DNA from: Simplicispira metamorpha
GTDB lineage: Bacteria > Pseudomonadota > Gammaproteobacteria > Burkholderiales > Burkholderiaceae_C
Assembly (NCBI RefSeq): GCF_004341365.1
Contig: NZ_SLXH01000001.1
Span: 124,001 to 188,000 of the forward strand
Direction: 5' to 3'
DNA length: 64,000 nucleotides
The notes under the pieces are model-generated. The model saw only the letters and a program-made list of their open reading frames with translations. It was not told the DNA's origin and searched no databases. A program made the position numbers and the translations under genes. This document shows positions 8,804 through 17,525 of this stretch, piece by piece (positions within the stretch are counted from its first letter, which is position 1; each line of letters begins with the position of its first letter).

Positions 8804-9451
8804 TCAGCCCTTGGCGCTCAGGCCCACCAGGTGGTTGACCACCTGGAGCACGGCCTGCATGCTGCCCGCGTGGGTGCCATCGGTGTAGTAGCGCCCGGCC
8901 ACGCCCATGGAAGGGGTGCCTTCCACCCCATAGGCTTCTTGCAACTGGGTGGCGCGGCGCACCTGCCCTGCCACCGAGAAGGAGTTGTACATCTCCTTGA
9001 ACTTGGCCATATCCAGCTCGGGCTGCTTGGCGGCCCAGGCCATGATGTCTTCTTCCTTGGCCAGCTTTTGCCGCTCGACATGGATGGCGCGAAACACCCG
9101 GGCGTGCAAGGGTTCGATCTTGCCCAGCCCTTCGAGGGCGTAATAGAGCTTCTGCGCGGGCACAAAGCTGGCGTTGAAAGCCACCGGCACGCGGCGCACC
9201 ACCACATTGGCCGGTACCGTCTTGAGCCAGGTGTTCAATACCGGCTCAAAGGTATGGCAATGGCCGCAGCTGTACCAGAAAAATTCAATCACCTCGACCT
9301 TGCCCGCAGGCGCGTCGGGCGCCACGGGCTTGCCCAGCTTGATGTAATCCTTGCCCTCTTTGGGGGCAGTGGACTGTGCCAGCGCGGGCAAAGACAGGCT
9401 GGAGACGGCCACCGCAGTGGCAGCAGACAGAGAAAACTCACGGCGTTTCAT
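8804..9451 (-). CDS. dsbA: Thiol:disulfide interchange protein DsbA
   Basis: A periplasmic oxidase that introduces disulfide bonds into exported proteins. The 215-residue product has a signal peptide (about 1-25, cleaved near ALA-Q), the thioredoxin-fold active site FFWYSCGHCH with Cys62 and Cys65, and the cis-proline loop VEGTPSMGV. The start at 9451 has AAGGAG upstream and begins the signal peptide; an earlier ATG would add 13 residues that do not fit. It is third in an argS-SPOR-dsbA row, the common Burkholderiales order, and is followed by a terminator. DsbB is not in the window. Confidence 0.93.
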   Translation of the reverse strand: MKRREFSLSAATAVAVSSLSLPALAQSTAPKEGKDYIKLGKPVAPDAPAGKVEVIEFFWYSCGHCHTFEPVLNTWLKTVPANVVVRRVPVAFNASFVPAQKLYYALEGLGKIEPLHARVFRAIHVERQKLAKEEDIMAWAAKQPELDMAKFKEMYNSFSVAGQVRRATQLQEAYGVEGTPSMGVAGRYYTDGTHAGSMQAVLQVVNHLVGLSAKG

Positions 9452-9505
9452 GGAAAAGGCACTCCTTGGGGTTTGCGGGTTCTGAGCCACAGGGGGCGGG
9501 AAAGT

Positions 9506-10204
9506 TCAGCGCTGCACACGCACCAGGGCCGACTCCACCGTAAGGTCGTTGAGCTTTTCCTTGAGCTGCTCGGCGTCATCGCGCTTGGCAAAGGGGCCCA
9601 CGCGCACCCGGAACACGGTGCGGCCATTTTGTTCGCGCTCGCTCACGCGGGCCTCCCAGCCCAGCATGGCCAGCTTGGCGCGCTGGGCATCGGCGTCCGC
9701 CTGGGTGCGAAACGCGCCGGCTTGCACGAAGTAGTCAAACGGATCGACGCTGCCTGCGGCGGCAGACTTGGCCTTGGCCAGATCACCCAGCGGATCGGCT
9801 TTGGGGTCGGTCTTGGTGTCGGCCTTGGGATCGGTTTTGGCGCTGGCCTTGGCATCGGTGGGCTTGCTGGCCGCAGCGCGCGCTGCCGAAGCGGCCTGTG
9901 CCGGGGCCACGGGGGCCGACGCCTGCACGGCGGGCGCAGTATCAGGGTTGGCACCGGGCTCGGCGGGGGTGACGGGCACCACCGGGCGCGCCGGGTTTTT
10001 GCCGTACAGGGGGGAGTTGGGGTCCCAGTCCTTGTTCTTTTGCTCTTCGACCGCGTCCTGCCCGGGGCTGCGGACGGTGCCCTTGTCCATGAAGGGCACG
10101 GGCACCTTGGCCACATACACGGCCACGGCCAGCGCCGTGCCCAAGCCCACCACCAGGCCCAGGATAAAGCCGATGATGGTTCCGCCCTGCTGTTGTTGTT
10201 TCAT
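9506..10204 (-). CDS. SPOR-domain cell-division/peptidoglycan-binding protein
   Basis: A bitopic inner-membrane protein of 232 residues, FtsN-like in layout. A Gln-rich start is followed by one transmembrane helix (about 9-32), a long Ala/Pro/Lys-rich periplasmic linker containing short DPKAD/TKTD repeats (about 80-150), and a C-terminal SPOR domain (about 155-230, FDYFVQAGAFRTQADADAQR). SPOR domains bind denuded glycan strands at the division septum. It lies 14 bp after argS and 54 bp before dsbA. Start 10204 was chosen over an ATG six codons earlier because it begins the polar lead of the membrane helix. Whether it acts as FtsN is inferred. Confidence 0.87.
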   Translation of the reverse strand: MKQQQQGGTIIGFILGLVVGLGTALAVAVYVAKVPVPFMDKGTVRSPGQDAVEEQKNKDWDPNSPLYGKNPARPVVPVTPAEPGANPDTAPAVQASAPVAPAQAASAARAAASKPTDAKASAKTDPKADTKTDPKADPLGDLAKAKSAAAGSVDPFDYFVQAGAFRTQADADAQRAKLAMLGWEARVSEREQNGRTVFRVRVGPFAKRDDAEQLKEKLNDLTVESALVRVQR

Positions 10205-10218
10205 ATGCCAGTCACTAC

Positions 10219-11928
10219 TCACATTCTTTGGGGGGCCGACACGCCCAGCACCGCCAGGCCATTGTGCAGCACCTGCGCCGTGGCGGCGACCAGCGCCAGA
10301 CGGGCACGCTTGACGGCTTCGTCATCGACCAGAATGCGCTCGGCGTCGTAATAGCTGTGGTAGCTGGCAGCCAGGTCGCGCAGGTAGAAAGTCACGTCGT
10401 GCGGCGCCTCACCCTCGGTGGCGGCGGTGAGCATTTCGGGGTACTTGGCCAATTGCAACATCAGCGCCTGGGCCTGCGGGCCTTCGAGGGCCGACAGATC
10501 CACCTCTTTCAGGCCCGCCACATCGCCGCCGCCCGCCTCTTGCCATGCCCGCAGCACCGAGCAGATGCGCGCATGGGCATACTGCACGTAGTACACCGGG
10601 TTGTCGTTGTTCTGCGCCACGGCCAGATCGACGTCGAAGGTGTATTCGGTGTCGGGCTTGCGGGACAGCAGGAAGAAGCGCACTGCATCTTTGCTCGTCC
10701 ACTCGATCAGGTCGCGCAGCGTGACGTAGCTGCCTGCGCGCTTGCTGATCTTGACCTCTTCACCACCCTTGACCACGCGCACCATGGTGTGCAGCACATA
10801 GTCGGGGTAGCCCTGCGGGATGCCAACATCGGCCGCCTGCAAGCCAGCGCGCACGCGGGCGATGGTGCCGTGGTGGTCGGTGCCCTGGATGTTCACCACC
10901 TTGGTGAAACCGCGCTCCCACTTGGCGATGTGGTAGGCCACGTCGGGCACAAAGTAGGTGTAGGTGCCGTCTTTTTTCCGCATGACGCGGTCTTTGTCGT
11001 CGCCGTAGTCGGTGGACTTGAGCCACAGGGCGCCGTCTTGCTCATAGGTTTTGCCGTTGGCAATCAGGCGGTTGACGGTGGCCTCCACGCGGCCGCTGGT
11101 GTAGAGGCTCGATTCGAGGTAGTACTCGTCGAAATGCAGGTTGAAGGCCTGCAAGTCTTTGTCCTGCTCGTTGCGCAGGTAGGCCACGGCAAACTGGCGG
11201 ATGTTGTCGTAGTCCTCCACATCGCCGTTGGCGGTGAATGCGCGGTCATCGGCTGTCACCGTCGCTTTGGCCTTGAAGGCTTCGGCAATGTCGGCGATGT
11301 AGTCGCCGTTGTAGAAGTTTTTGGCCAGCGGGTTGTCGCTGTCGGTGGGCCAGCAGTCGTCGCCGGGCTGGAAGCCCTTGGCGCGCAGCTGGGTGGATTT
11401 GGTCAGGGTGTCGATTTGCACGCCCGCGTCGTTGTAATAGAACTCGCGGTGGACGTTCCAGCCCTGGGTGGCAAACAGGTTGCAGATGGCATCGCCCAGC
11501 GCCGCCTGGCGGCCATGGCCGACGTGCAGCGGCCCGGTGGGGTTGGCCGAGACGAACTCGACCAGCACTTTCTGGCCCCGGTCGCTCTGGTAGCCAAAGC
11601 GCTCGCCAGCGGCCAGCACCTCGCGCACCACTTCTTGCTTGGCGGCGGGTTTCAGGCGGATGTTCAGAAAACCGGGGCCTGCGATTTCAATGGCCGCCAC
11701 CCAGCGCTGGAAGGCCGGTGTGGCCTCCAGCGCCGCCTTGAGCTGTTCACCCAGCGCGCGCGGGTTGAGCTTGAGCGGCTTGGCCAGTTGCATGGCAGCG
11801 GTGCAGGCAAAGTCGCCATGGGCGGCCACTTTGGGGGATTCAAACGCGGCGCGGGCGCCCGCACCGGGGGAGAGTTGTTCCAGTGTGGCCGCCAGGGCGG
11901 CCAGAAGGTCTTGTTTGGCAGAAAGCAT
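10219..11928 (-). CDS. argS: Arginyl-tRNA synthetase
   Basis: Charges tRNA-Arg with arginine; class I synthetase of 569 residues, close to the E. coli length. The N-terminal additional domain (about 1-110) precedes the catalytic core, with the class I HIGH motif as HVGH at 135-138 ([20 protein letters not shown]). The C-terminal DALR anticodon-binding helices (about 450-569) include [12 protein letters not shown] and [19 protein letters not shown] canonical KMSKS is not obvious ([10 protein letters not shown] is the likely counterpart, as often in ArgS). The start at 11928 gives a normal N-terminus. It heads the argS-SPOR-dsbA row. Its substrate tRNA-Arg(CCG) is encoded at 36805-36880. Confidence 0.97.
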   Translation of the reverse strand: MLSAKQDLLAALAATLEQLSPGAGARAAFESPKVAAHGDFACTAAMQLAKPLKLNPRALGEQLKAALEATPAFQRWVAAIEIAGPGFLNIRLKPAAKQEVVREVLAAGERFGYQSDRGQKVLVEFVSANPTGPLHVGHGRQAALGDAICNLFATQGWNVHREFYYNDAGVQIDTLTKSTQLRAKGFQPGDDCWPTDSDNPLAKNFYNGDYIADIAEAFKAKATVTADDRAFTANGDVEDYDNIRQFAVAYLRNEQDKDLQAFNLHFDEYYLESSLYTSGRVEATVNRLIANGKTYEQDGALWLKSTDYGDDKDRVMRKKDGTYTYFVPDVAYHIAKWERGFTKVVNIQGTDHHGTIARVRAGLQAADVGIPQGYPDYVLHTMVRVVKGGEEVKISKRAGSYVTLRDLIEWTSKDAVRFFLLSRKPDTEYTFDVDLAVAQNNDNPVYYVQYAHARICSVLRAWQEAGGGDVAGLKEVDLSALEGPQAQALMLQLAKYPEMLTAATEGEAPHDVTFYLRDLAASYHSYYDAERILVDDEAVKRARLALVAATAQVLHNGLAVLGVSAPQRM

Positions 11929-12026
11929 GCGGCGATTTTACGGGCCGCCCATGGCGCTTTGGGACGGGCACCGTGGCCTGCGGGCGCCAGGGCCTGGTCA
12001 GGCCAGGCATGTGCCGCACCGCACGG

Positions 12027-12473
12027 CTACCAGCCGCGCGCCCAGAACACTGCGATCAGCGCCACCACCGGCAGCACATGCGACTGCACCATCACCAGGC
12101 GGCGCACTTGGGCCACCTCTGCGGCGCCCGGCAGCGCCCCGCTGGCACGCAGGTTGCGCCGCCAGCGCCGAAACGCCAGCGTGGGCGCTATCGACAGCAG
12201 CGCCATCACCACGAACAGCGTCACTTTGATGTGCAGCATCGGCTGCGTGGCATACCACGACGCGCCCTTGATGCCCCAGAACACGCGCGCCAGCCCTGAG
12301 CCCAGCACCGCCACGGCAGCCATGCCGTAGATCAGATCCAGCCGCGCCAGGCGCTCGACCACGGCAGCGTTCATCCACTCGATGCGGCACAGCGCCGCCT
12401 GGCTGGAGAGAAAGACCACCAGGGTCAGAATGGCCAGCAGGTGCAGGCTGGCAAGAACGGCTTCGAGGGTCAT
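12027..12473 (-). CDS. DUF2214-like integral membrane protein
   Basis: A 148-residue membrane protein with four predicted helices (about 5-25, 46-66, 76-98, 125-146). I recognise the DUF2214 pattern in LHLLAILTLVVFLSSQAALCR, the helix-2 segment LDLIYGMAAVAVLGSGLARV and the WYATQPMLHIKVTLFV motif. Its biochemical role is unknown. The ATG at 12473 starts directly before the first helix; the in-frame stretch upstream overlaps the LysR gene and is Arg/Ser-rich, so it was left out. It sits downstream of the LysR regulator, same strand, 61 bp apart. Confidence 0.75.
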   Translation of the reverse strand: MTLEAVLASLHLLAILTLVVFLSSQAALCRIEWMNAAVVERLARLDLIYGMAAVAVLGSGLARVFWGIKGASWYATQPMLHIKVTLFVVMALLSIAPTLAFRRWRRNLRASGALPGAAEVAQVRRLVMVQSHVLPVVALIAVFWARGW

Positions 12474-12534
12474 GGGGGCAATCTTTCCGATGGGGTGGTG
12501 CAGGGCAGGTGGCGCCAACGTACCCGAAACCGCC

Positions 12535-13467
12535 TCAGCCCGCTTTCCAGAAACCGGGCTGGCTGTAGTGGTGCTTGAGGTAGTCAATCCACAGCCGCAC
12601 ACGCAGCGGCAGGTGCTTGGCGTGCGGAAACACCACGTAAATGCCGTTGGGCGGCGCGGCAAACTCCTCCAGCACGGCCACCAGCTGGCCCGCAGCGATC
12701 TCGCTCTCTACCTCCCAGCTGCTGCGCCAGGCAATGCCGTGGCCTGCCAGGCACCAGTCGTACAGCACCTGGCCATCAGAGCAATCGAGCGGGCCACCGG
12801 GGCGGATATGCACCACCGCGCGGGCATCCTGGCCCGCCACCGGCACCCGAAACGCCCAGCCGCGCGTCTGCGAGGCGTCGCTGGACAACGTCAGGCAGTC
12901 GTGCGCGGCCAAGTCGCCGGGGTGCTGCGGCGTGCCCCGGCGCTGCAAATACTGCGGCGCCGCCACGCACAGGCGCCGGTTGTCGGCAATGCGCACGCTC
13001 ACCAGCGAGGAGTCGGGCAAATCGCCCACGCGCACGGCGCAGTCAAAGCCCTCACCGGTCAGGTCAATCACGCGGTCGCTGAGGTTGAGCGAGATGGTCA
13101 CGTCCGGGTGCAGCCCCCGAAACCGTGGCACCAGCGGCGCCACATGGCGGCGGCCAAACCCCGCCGGGGCGGTGATGCGCAAATGCCCGCTGGCCTGTAT
13201 GCCCCCGGCAGACACGCTGGCCTCGGCGTTGGACACATCGGCCAGCAGGCGCTGGCAGTCTTCCAGAAACGCGCTGCCCTCGTTGGTCAGGCTGATGCGC
13301 CGCGTGGTGCGCACCAGTAGCTTGACGCCCAGGTGTTCTTCCAGCGCATCCAGGCGCCGCCCCATGATGGCCGGGGCCACCCCTTCGGCCCGCGCCGCCG
13401 CCGTGAGGCTGCCGCGCGTGGCCACCGACACAAAAGATTCAAACGCCTTGAGCTTGTCCATGGGCAC
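12535..13467 (-). CDS. LysR-family transcriptional regulator
   Basis: A 310-residue DNA-binding regulator with the standard LysR layout: winged HTH in the first 60 residues (MDKLKAFESFVSVATRGSLT, then LDALEEHLGVKLLVRTTRR) and a C-terminal periplasmic-binding-like effector domain from about residue 90. It is divergent from malate synthase G across a 325 bp gap, so glcB control is a natural guess, but divergent orientation is the only evidence. Start: ATG at 13467 or 13461, two codons apart; neither has a strong ribosome site. The effector is unknown. Confidence 0.88.
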   Translation of the reverse strand: MPMDKLKAFESFVSVATRGSLTAAARAEGVAPAIMGRRLDALEEHLGVKLLVRTTRRISLTNEGSAFLEDCQRLLADVSNAEASVSAGGIQASGHLRITAPAGFGRRHVAPLVPRFRGLHPDVTISLNLSDRVIDLTGEGFDCAVRVGDLPDSSLVSVRIADNRRLCVAAPQYLQRRGTPQHPGDLAAHDCLTLSSDASQTRGWAFRVPVAGQDARAVVHIRPGGPLDCSDGQVLYDWCLAGHGIAWRSSWEVESEIAAGQLVAVLEEFAAPPNGIYVVFPHAKHLPLRVRLWIDYLKHHYSQPGFWKAG

Positions 13468-13792
13468 CGATTATGGAGACGCCAGCGCTGCCTTGCCCAC
13501 GGCATGCAGGTACCCACCCATTTTCAGGCCCAATATGCCTCCAAGGCCCACCCATAGTGCGCGAGCAGCTATCAAAATAATAGTTTTTACACCGCAGCGC
13601 GTGCCATCGGCATCCGGGTCGCCGCGCCGCGTGCCGCACCACCCGCTGCGGGGCGGCGGCATTTGTGCATAAAAGTCACAGGTTTTGATGTTTTCGGTGT
13701 ATTTATGGCTGCAAACAATTCGAATACAGTGGCAGCCAGCCGCCCTGCGGGGCGTTGACCGTTTTGTCATCCACCGTTTTCAAGGATTGCCC
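13468..13792. other. Divergent intergenic region between LysR regulator and glcB
   Basis: A 325 bp gap without a gene. It holds one copy of the dispersed repeat (13531-13583) and an AT-richer stretch (about 13670-13740) before glcB, where the promoter is expected. I could not settle on a convincing -35/-10 pair. AAGGA lies just before the glcB ATG. Confidence 0.6.
13531..13583 (+). repeat. Dispersed AGCAGCTAT-family repeat upstream of glcB
   Basis: A copy with CAATATGCCTCCAAG at its left end and GCGCGAGCAGCTATCAAAAT plus AATAG at its right end. It lies in the LysR/glcB divergent region. Confidence 0.65.
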
Positions 13793-16009
13793 ATGACCGC
13801 ACGCACCGCCGTTCACCGCCTGCAAGTTGCCAGCGTTTTGCACCGTTTCATCGAAGACGAGGTGCTACCCGGCACCGGCATCGAGAGCAGCGCGTTCTGG
13901 CAGGGTTTTGACGCCATCGTGGCCGACCTGGCGCCGCGCAACATCGCCCTGCTGGCCGAGCGCGACCGCCTGCAAGCCGAGCTGGACACCTGGCACCAGG
14001 CCCACCCTGGCCCCATCACCGACATGGCGGCCTACCGCCAATTTCTCGAAACCATCGGCTACCTGGTGCCCGCACCCACGGGGGTGCAGGCCACCACCAC
14101 CAACGTCGATGACGAGCTGGCCACGCAGGCGGGCCCGCAGCTGGTGGTGCCCATCCTCAATGCCCGCTACGCGCTGAACGCGGCCAACGCCCGCTGGGGC
14201 AGCCTGTACGACGCGCTGTACGGCACCGACGCCATCCCCGACACCGATGGCGCCGACAAAGGCCCTGGCTACAACCCCGTGCGCGGCGCCAAGGTCATCG
14301 CCTTTGCCCGCAACGTGCTCGACCAGGCCGCGCCGCTGGCCGCTGGCTCGCACCAGGATTCTTGCGGCTACCGCGTCGAAGGCGGCCAGCTCGTGGTGGC
14401 CCTGCAAAACGGCAGCACCACCGGCCTGCAAGACGCCGCCCAGTTCGTGGGCTACCAGGGCGAGGCGGCAGCGCCATCGTCGGTGCTGCTGGCGCACAAC
14501 GGCCTGCACATCGACATCATCATCAACCGCGCCACGCCCATTGGCCAGTCGGATGCCGCTGGCGTCGCTGACGTGGTGCTGGAAGCGGCTCTGTCCACCA
14601 TCCTTGATCTGGAAGACTCCGTGGCCGCCGTCGATGCCGACGACAAGCTGCTGGGCTACCGCAACTGGCTGGGCATCCTGAAAGGCACGCTGACCGAGTC
14701 GTTTGACAAGGGCGGCAAGCAGCTCACGCGCGGCCTCAACCCCGACCGCCTCTACACCGCCGCCAACGGCAGCAGCCAAGTGCGCCTGCATGGCCGCAGT
14801 CTGATGTTCGTGCGCAACGTGGGCCACCTGATGACCAACCCGGCCATCCTCTATACCGCCGCCGATGGCACGGTGAAAGAGATCCCCGAGGGCATCATGG
14901 ATGCCGTGGTCACCACCACCATCGCCCTGCACGACCTGCAAGGCCACGGTGCGGGCGGCCTGCGCAACAGCCGCAAGGGCAGCGTCTATATCGTCAAGCC
15001 CAAAATGCACGGCCCCGCCGAAGTGGCGTTTGCCGCCGAGCTGTTTGGCCGCGTCGAGCAGCTGCTGGGGCTGGCCGACAGCACCGTCAAGCTGGGCATC
15101 ATGGACGAGGAGCGCCGCACCAGCGTCAACCTCAAGGCCTGCATTGCCGCCGCCGCCAGCCGTGTGGCCTTCATCAACACCGGCTTCCTTGACCGCACCG
15201 GCGACGAGATGCACACCGCCATGCTGGCGGGCCCCATGATCCGCAAGGGCGACATGAAGACCAGCGCCTGGATCACCGCCTACGAGCGCAGCAACGTGCT
15301 GGTGGGCCTGTCGATGGGCCTGCGTGGCAAGGCGCAAATCGGCAAGGGCATGTGGGCCATGCCCGACCTGATGGCCGCCATGCTGGAGCAAAAAATCGCC
15401 CACCCCAAGGCCGGCGCCAACACCGCCTGGGTGCCCAGCCCCACGGGTGCCACGCTGCACGCGCTGCACTACCACCAGGTCAAGGTGGCCGACATCCAGG
15501 CCGCCCTGGAACAAACCGACGCCGACGCCCTGCGCGACGACCTGCTCACCGGCCTGCTGACCATCCCCGTCAGCAGCAACCCGAGCTGGTCGGATGCAGA
15601 AAAGCAGCAAGAGCTGGACAACAACGCCCAAGGCATCCTGGGCTACGTGGTGCGCTGGGTAGACCAGGGCGTGGGCTGCTCCAAGGTGCCCGACATCAAC
15701 GACGTGGGCCTGATGGAAGACCGTGCCACGCTGCGCATCAGCAGCCAGCACATGGCCAACTGGCTGCACCACGGCGTGGTGACCGAAGCCCAGGTGCGCG
15801 AAACCTTTGAACGCATGGCCGCCAAAGTGGACAAGCAAAACGCCAGCGACCCGCTCTACCAGCCCATGGCCGGCCACTTTGCCACCAGCATGGCCTACCA
15901 GGCCGCGTGCGATCTGGTGTTCAAGGGCAAAGAACAGCCCAGCGGCTACACCGAACCCCTGCTGCACGCCTGGCGCCTGAAGGTCAAGGCCGCAGCGCAC
16001 GGCGCATAA
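13793..16009 (+). CDS. glcB: Malate synthase G
   Basis: Condenses glyoxylate with acetyl-CoA to malate (glyoxylate/glycolate metabolism), Mg-dependent and cytosolic. The 738-residue product matches the long G isoform (about 720-730) rather than the short A form. Typical blocks are seen: [19 protein letters not shown]-like region with the metal-site acids, [59 protein letters not shown], and the [19 protein letters not shown] end segment. The start at 13793 has AAGGA nine bases upstream; the frame is open further 5' but without family similarity. A LysR regulator is divergent. No glycolate oxidase genes are adjacent. Confidence 0.96.
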   Translation: MTARTAVHRLQVASVLHRFIEDEVLPGTGIESSAFWQGFDAIVADLAPRNIALLAERDRLQAELDTWHQAHPGPITDMAAYRQFLETIGYLVPAPTGVQATTTNVDDELATQAGPQLVVPILNARYALNAANARWGSLYDALYGTDAIPDTDGADKGPGYNPVRGAKVIAFARNVLDQAAPLAAGSHQDSCGYRVEGGQLVVALQNGSTTGLQDAAQFVGYQGEAAAPSSVLLAHNGLHIDIIINRATPIGQSDAAGVADVVLEAALSTILDLEDSVAAVDADDKLLGYRNWLGILKGTLTESFDKGGKQLTRGLNPDRLYTAANGSSQVRLHGRSLMFVRNVGHLMTNPAILYTAADGTVKEIPEGIMDAVVTTTIALHDLQGHGAGGLRNSRKGSVYIVKPKMHGPAEVAFAAELFGRVEQLLGLADSTVKLGIMDEERRTSVNLKACIAAAASRVAFINTGFLDRTGDEMHTAMLAGPMIRKGDMKTSAWITAYERSNVLVGLSMGLRGKAQIGKGMWAMPDLMAAMLEQKIAHPKAGANTAWVPSPTGATLHALHYHQVKVADIQAALEQTDADALRDDLLTGLLTIPVSSNPSWSDAEKQQELDNNAQGILGYVVRWVDQGVGCSKVPDINDVGLMEDRATLRISSQHMANWLHHGVVTEAQVRETFERMAAKVDKQNASDPLYQPMAGHFATSMAYQAACDLVFKGKEQPSGYTEPLLHAWRLKVKAAAHGA

Positions 16010-16074
16010 TGCTACTGATTCGATAGCTGCTCGCGCTGACTCGGCGCGCGCCAGAGGCCAATTTGGCTTCAATC
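16010..16074 (-). repeat. Dispersed AGCAGCTAT-family repeat after glcB
   Basis: On the minus strand it reads GATTGAAGCCAAATTGGCCT to GCGCGAGCAGCTATCGAAT. It starts directly after the glcB stop codon. Confidence 0.6.
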
Positions 16075-16082
16075 CCTGAAAA

Positions 16083-16104
16083 AACGGCGCCTGCGGGCGC
16101 CGTT
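16083..16104 (+). terminator. Possible terminator after glcB
   Basis: A perfect nine-pair stem, AACGGCGCC/GGCGCCGTT with a four-base loop, followed by a weak TTGTGC tail. It lies 74 bp past the glcB stop and 58 bp before the SSB-like gene. The short T run makes it a weak candidate. Confidence 0.4.
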
Positions 16105-16161
16105 GTGCATGGCGCGCCAGCGCCCGGCCACTACACTGCCCGCCGCAACCAGGAGCACACC

Positions 16162-16557
16162 ATGATTGACGGACTGATCGCAGGCAAGCTGTACGCCACA
16201 CCGGAATCCCGCACCGACAAGAGCGGCAGGCCCTTTGCCGTATGCAAAGTGCGCGCCACTTCGGGCGACGGCGAAAGCTTGTTTGTCAACGTCATCGCCT
16301 TTGACGATGCGCCGTGCCACGCCCTGCTGGCCCTGACCGAGGGCGACAGCGTGGCCCTGGCCGGCAGCCTGACGCCGCGCGTCTGGACAGACAAACAAGG
16401 CAACACCCGCCCCGCGCTGGACATGGTGGCCCACCAGGTGCTGAGCGCCTACCACGCCAAACACAAACGCGCCGCCATGGACACCGATCGCGCCCACCCC
16501 GCAGCGCCAGCGCAGCACCACCCCGACAACGCCGCGCCCAACGCACCAGAGTGGTAA
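16162..16557 (+). CDS. Single-stranded DNA-binding-like protein (OB fold)
   Basis: A 131-residue protein with an SSB-type OB fold in its first 105 residues (MIDGLIAGKLYATPESRTDK, then SLFVNVIAFDD, GDSVALAGSLTPRVWTDKQG). The tail is His/Ala/Pro-rich and lacks the acidic DDIPF-type end used by main SSB to recruit partners, so it is more likely an accessory SSB-like protein than the essential ssb. AGGAG precedes the ATG at 16162. It stands alone between glcB and tRNA-Phe, with a shared terminator downstream. Its function beyond ssDNA binding is unknown. Confidence 0.75.
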   Translation: MIDGLIAGKLYATPESRTDKSGRPFAVCKVRATSGDGESLFVNVIAFDDAPCHALLALTEGDSVALAGSLTPRVWTDKQGNTRPALDMVAHQVLSAYHAKHKRAAMDTDRAHPAAPAQHHPDNAAPNAPEW

Positions 16558-16640
16558 CACCAGCACCCGTGGTGCGCACGCACCATTCCTGGACGGACAG
16601 AGCCCTTCCCGCACCGGGCGTCCAGTTTGTCGGACAACAA

Positions 16641-16672
16641 AAAACCCGCTGTTTTTGGACAGCGGGTTTTTT
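16641..16672. terminator. Bidirectional rho-independent terminator
   Basis: AACCCGCTGT/ACAGCGGGTT stem with a TTTTGG-type loop, flanked by an A run on one side and TTTTTT on the other. It can end the SSB-like transcript (plus) and tRNA-Phe (minus), whose 3' end is 10 bp away. Confidence 0.85.
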
Positions 16673-16681
16673 GACTTTAAC

Positions 16682-16757
16682 TGGTGGCCTGGGACGGAAT
16701 CGAACCGCCGACACAAGGATTTTCAATCCTCTGCTCTACCGACTGAGCTACCGGGCC
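16682..16757 (-). tRNA. tRNA-Phe (GAA)
   Basis: A 76-base cloverleaf with encoded CCA. The acceptor stem begins GGCCCGG, the D-arm is TAGCTCAGTCGGTAGAGCA, the anticodon loop TTGAAAA gives anticodon GAA, and the T-arm contains GGTTCGATTCC. Its own promoter box lies just upstream and a terminator follows. Confidence 0.97.
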
Positions 16758-16767
16758 TAAGCCTTGA

Positions 16768-16773
16768 ATTATA
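16768..16773 (-). promoter_or_regulatory. -10 box of the tRNA-Phe promoter
   Basis: A perfect TATAAT on the minus strand, about 10 bases before the mature tRNA 5' end. A TTGGAT upstream is a poor -35 because its spacing is 20 bases. Confidence 0.5.
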
Positions 16774-16808
16774 GCCACAAAAATCGCGACTTGATCCAAG
16801 CGTGGTGA

Positions 16809-17489
16809 TTAATTGCGTTTTCCGCGTGCCAGATCCACGCCCAACTGGCGCAGCTTGCGGTACAGGTGGGTGCGCTCCAACCCGGTTTTTTCGGCCACGC
16901 GGGTCATGGAGCCACCTTCGCGGGCCAGGTGAAATTCGAAATAGGCTTTCTCGAAGCCATCGCGCGCCTCGCGCAGCGGCCTGTCCAGATCAAAGCCCTG
17001 GCGGGACAGGGGGCCTACCTCTTCCCGCAGGGCCGCTGGCAGGCTGAGCATGCCAAGCGAGCCATTACCGCCATCCATGGCCGGCACAGCGGGCACAGAG
17101 ACAGCCGCTACCTGTGTGCGCGCCTGGCTGCGCGCCAGCCCGGACTCCACTGCCTTGAGCAGCTTTTGCAGCGTGATGGGTTTTTCCAGAAAAGAGAATG
17201 CGCCGATGCGGGTGGCCTCAACGGCGGTATCGATGGTGGCGTGCCCGCTCATCATGATGACGGGCATGGTGAGCAAGCCGCTGCTGGACCACTCTTTGAG
17301 CAAAGTCACGCCATCGGTGTCAGGCATCCAGATGTCGAGCAGCACCAGGTCATACCCGCCGGCACTGCGCGCCGCACGCGCCTGGGTGGCGTTTTCTGCC
17401 AGGTCCACGCTGTGCCCCTCATCGTTGAGGATTTCCGACAGCAAGTCACGGATGCCGTGCTCGTCATCGACCACCAAAATGTTTGCCAT
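16809..17489 (-). CDS. NtrX-like response regulator without AAA+ domain
   Basis: The response-regulator partner of the neighbouring NtrY-like kinase. The 226-residue product has a receiver domain (about 1-120: acidic pocket DDE at 8-10, phospho-acceptor Asp52 in LLDIWMPDTDG, MMSGHA, and KP near 105) joined by a linker to a C-terminal Fis-type HTH (about 180-226: GSMTRVAEKTGLERTHLYRKL). NtrX proteins usually carry a sigma-54-interacting AAA+ domain of about 240 residues between these parts; it is absent here, with no sign of frame damage. So it probably regulates without sigma-54 activation. It lies 36 bp after ntrY. Confidence 0.88.
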   Translation of the reverse strand: MANILVVDDEHGIRDLLSEILNDEGHSVDLAENATQARAARSAGGYDLVLLDIWMPDTDGVTLLKEWSSSGLLTMPVIMMSGHATIDTAVEATRIGAFSFLEKPITLQKLLKAVESGLARSQARTQVAAVSVPAVPAMDGGNGSLGMLSLPAALREEVGPLSRQGFDLDRPLREARDGFEKAYFEFHLAREGGSMTRVAEKTGLERTHLYRKLRQLGVDLARGKRN

Positions 17490-17525
17490 GTATGAAGTGC
17501 CTTGAAACTGCGGTCCGCGGTGTTG

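Noticed and set aside
9506-9900. Tandem DPKAD/TKTD repeats in the SPOR gene as a variable-number locus
   Set aside because: Only two to three imperfect units are present, which is normal for such periplasmic linkers.
13553-13573. ATAGTGCGCGAGCAGCTAT as a LysR operator (T-N11-A type)
   Set aside because: It is part of a dispersed repeat copy, so the similarity to a LysR box is probably accidental.
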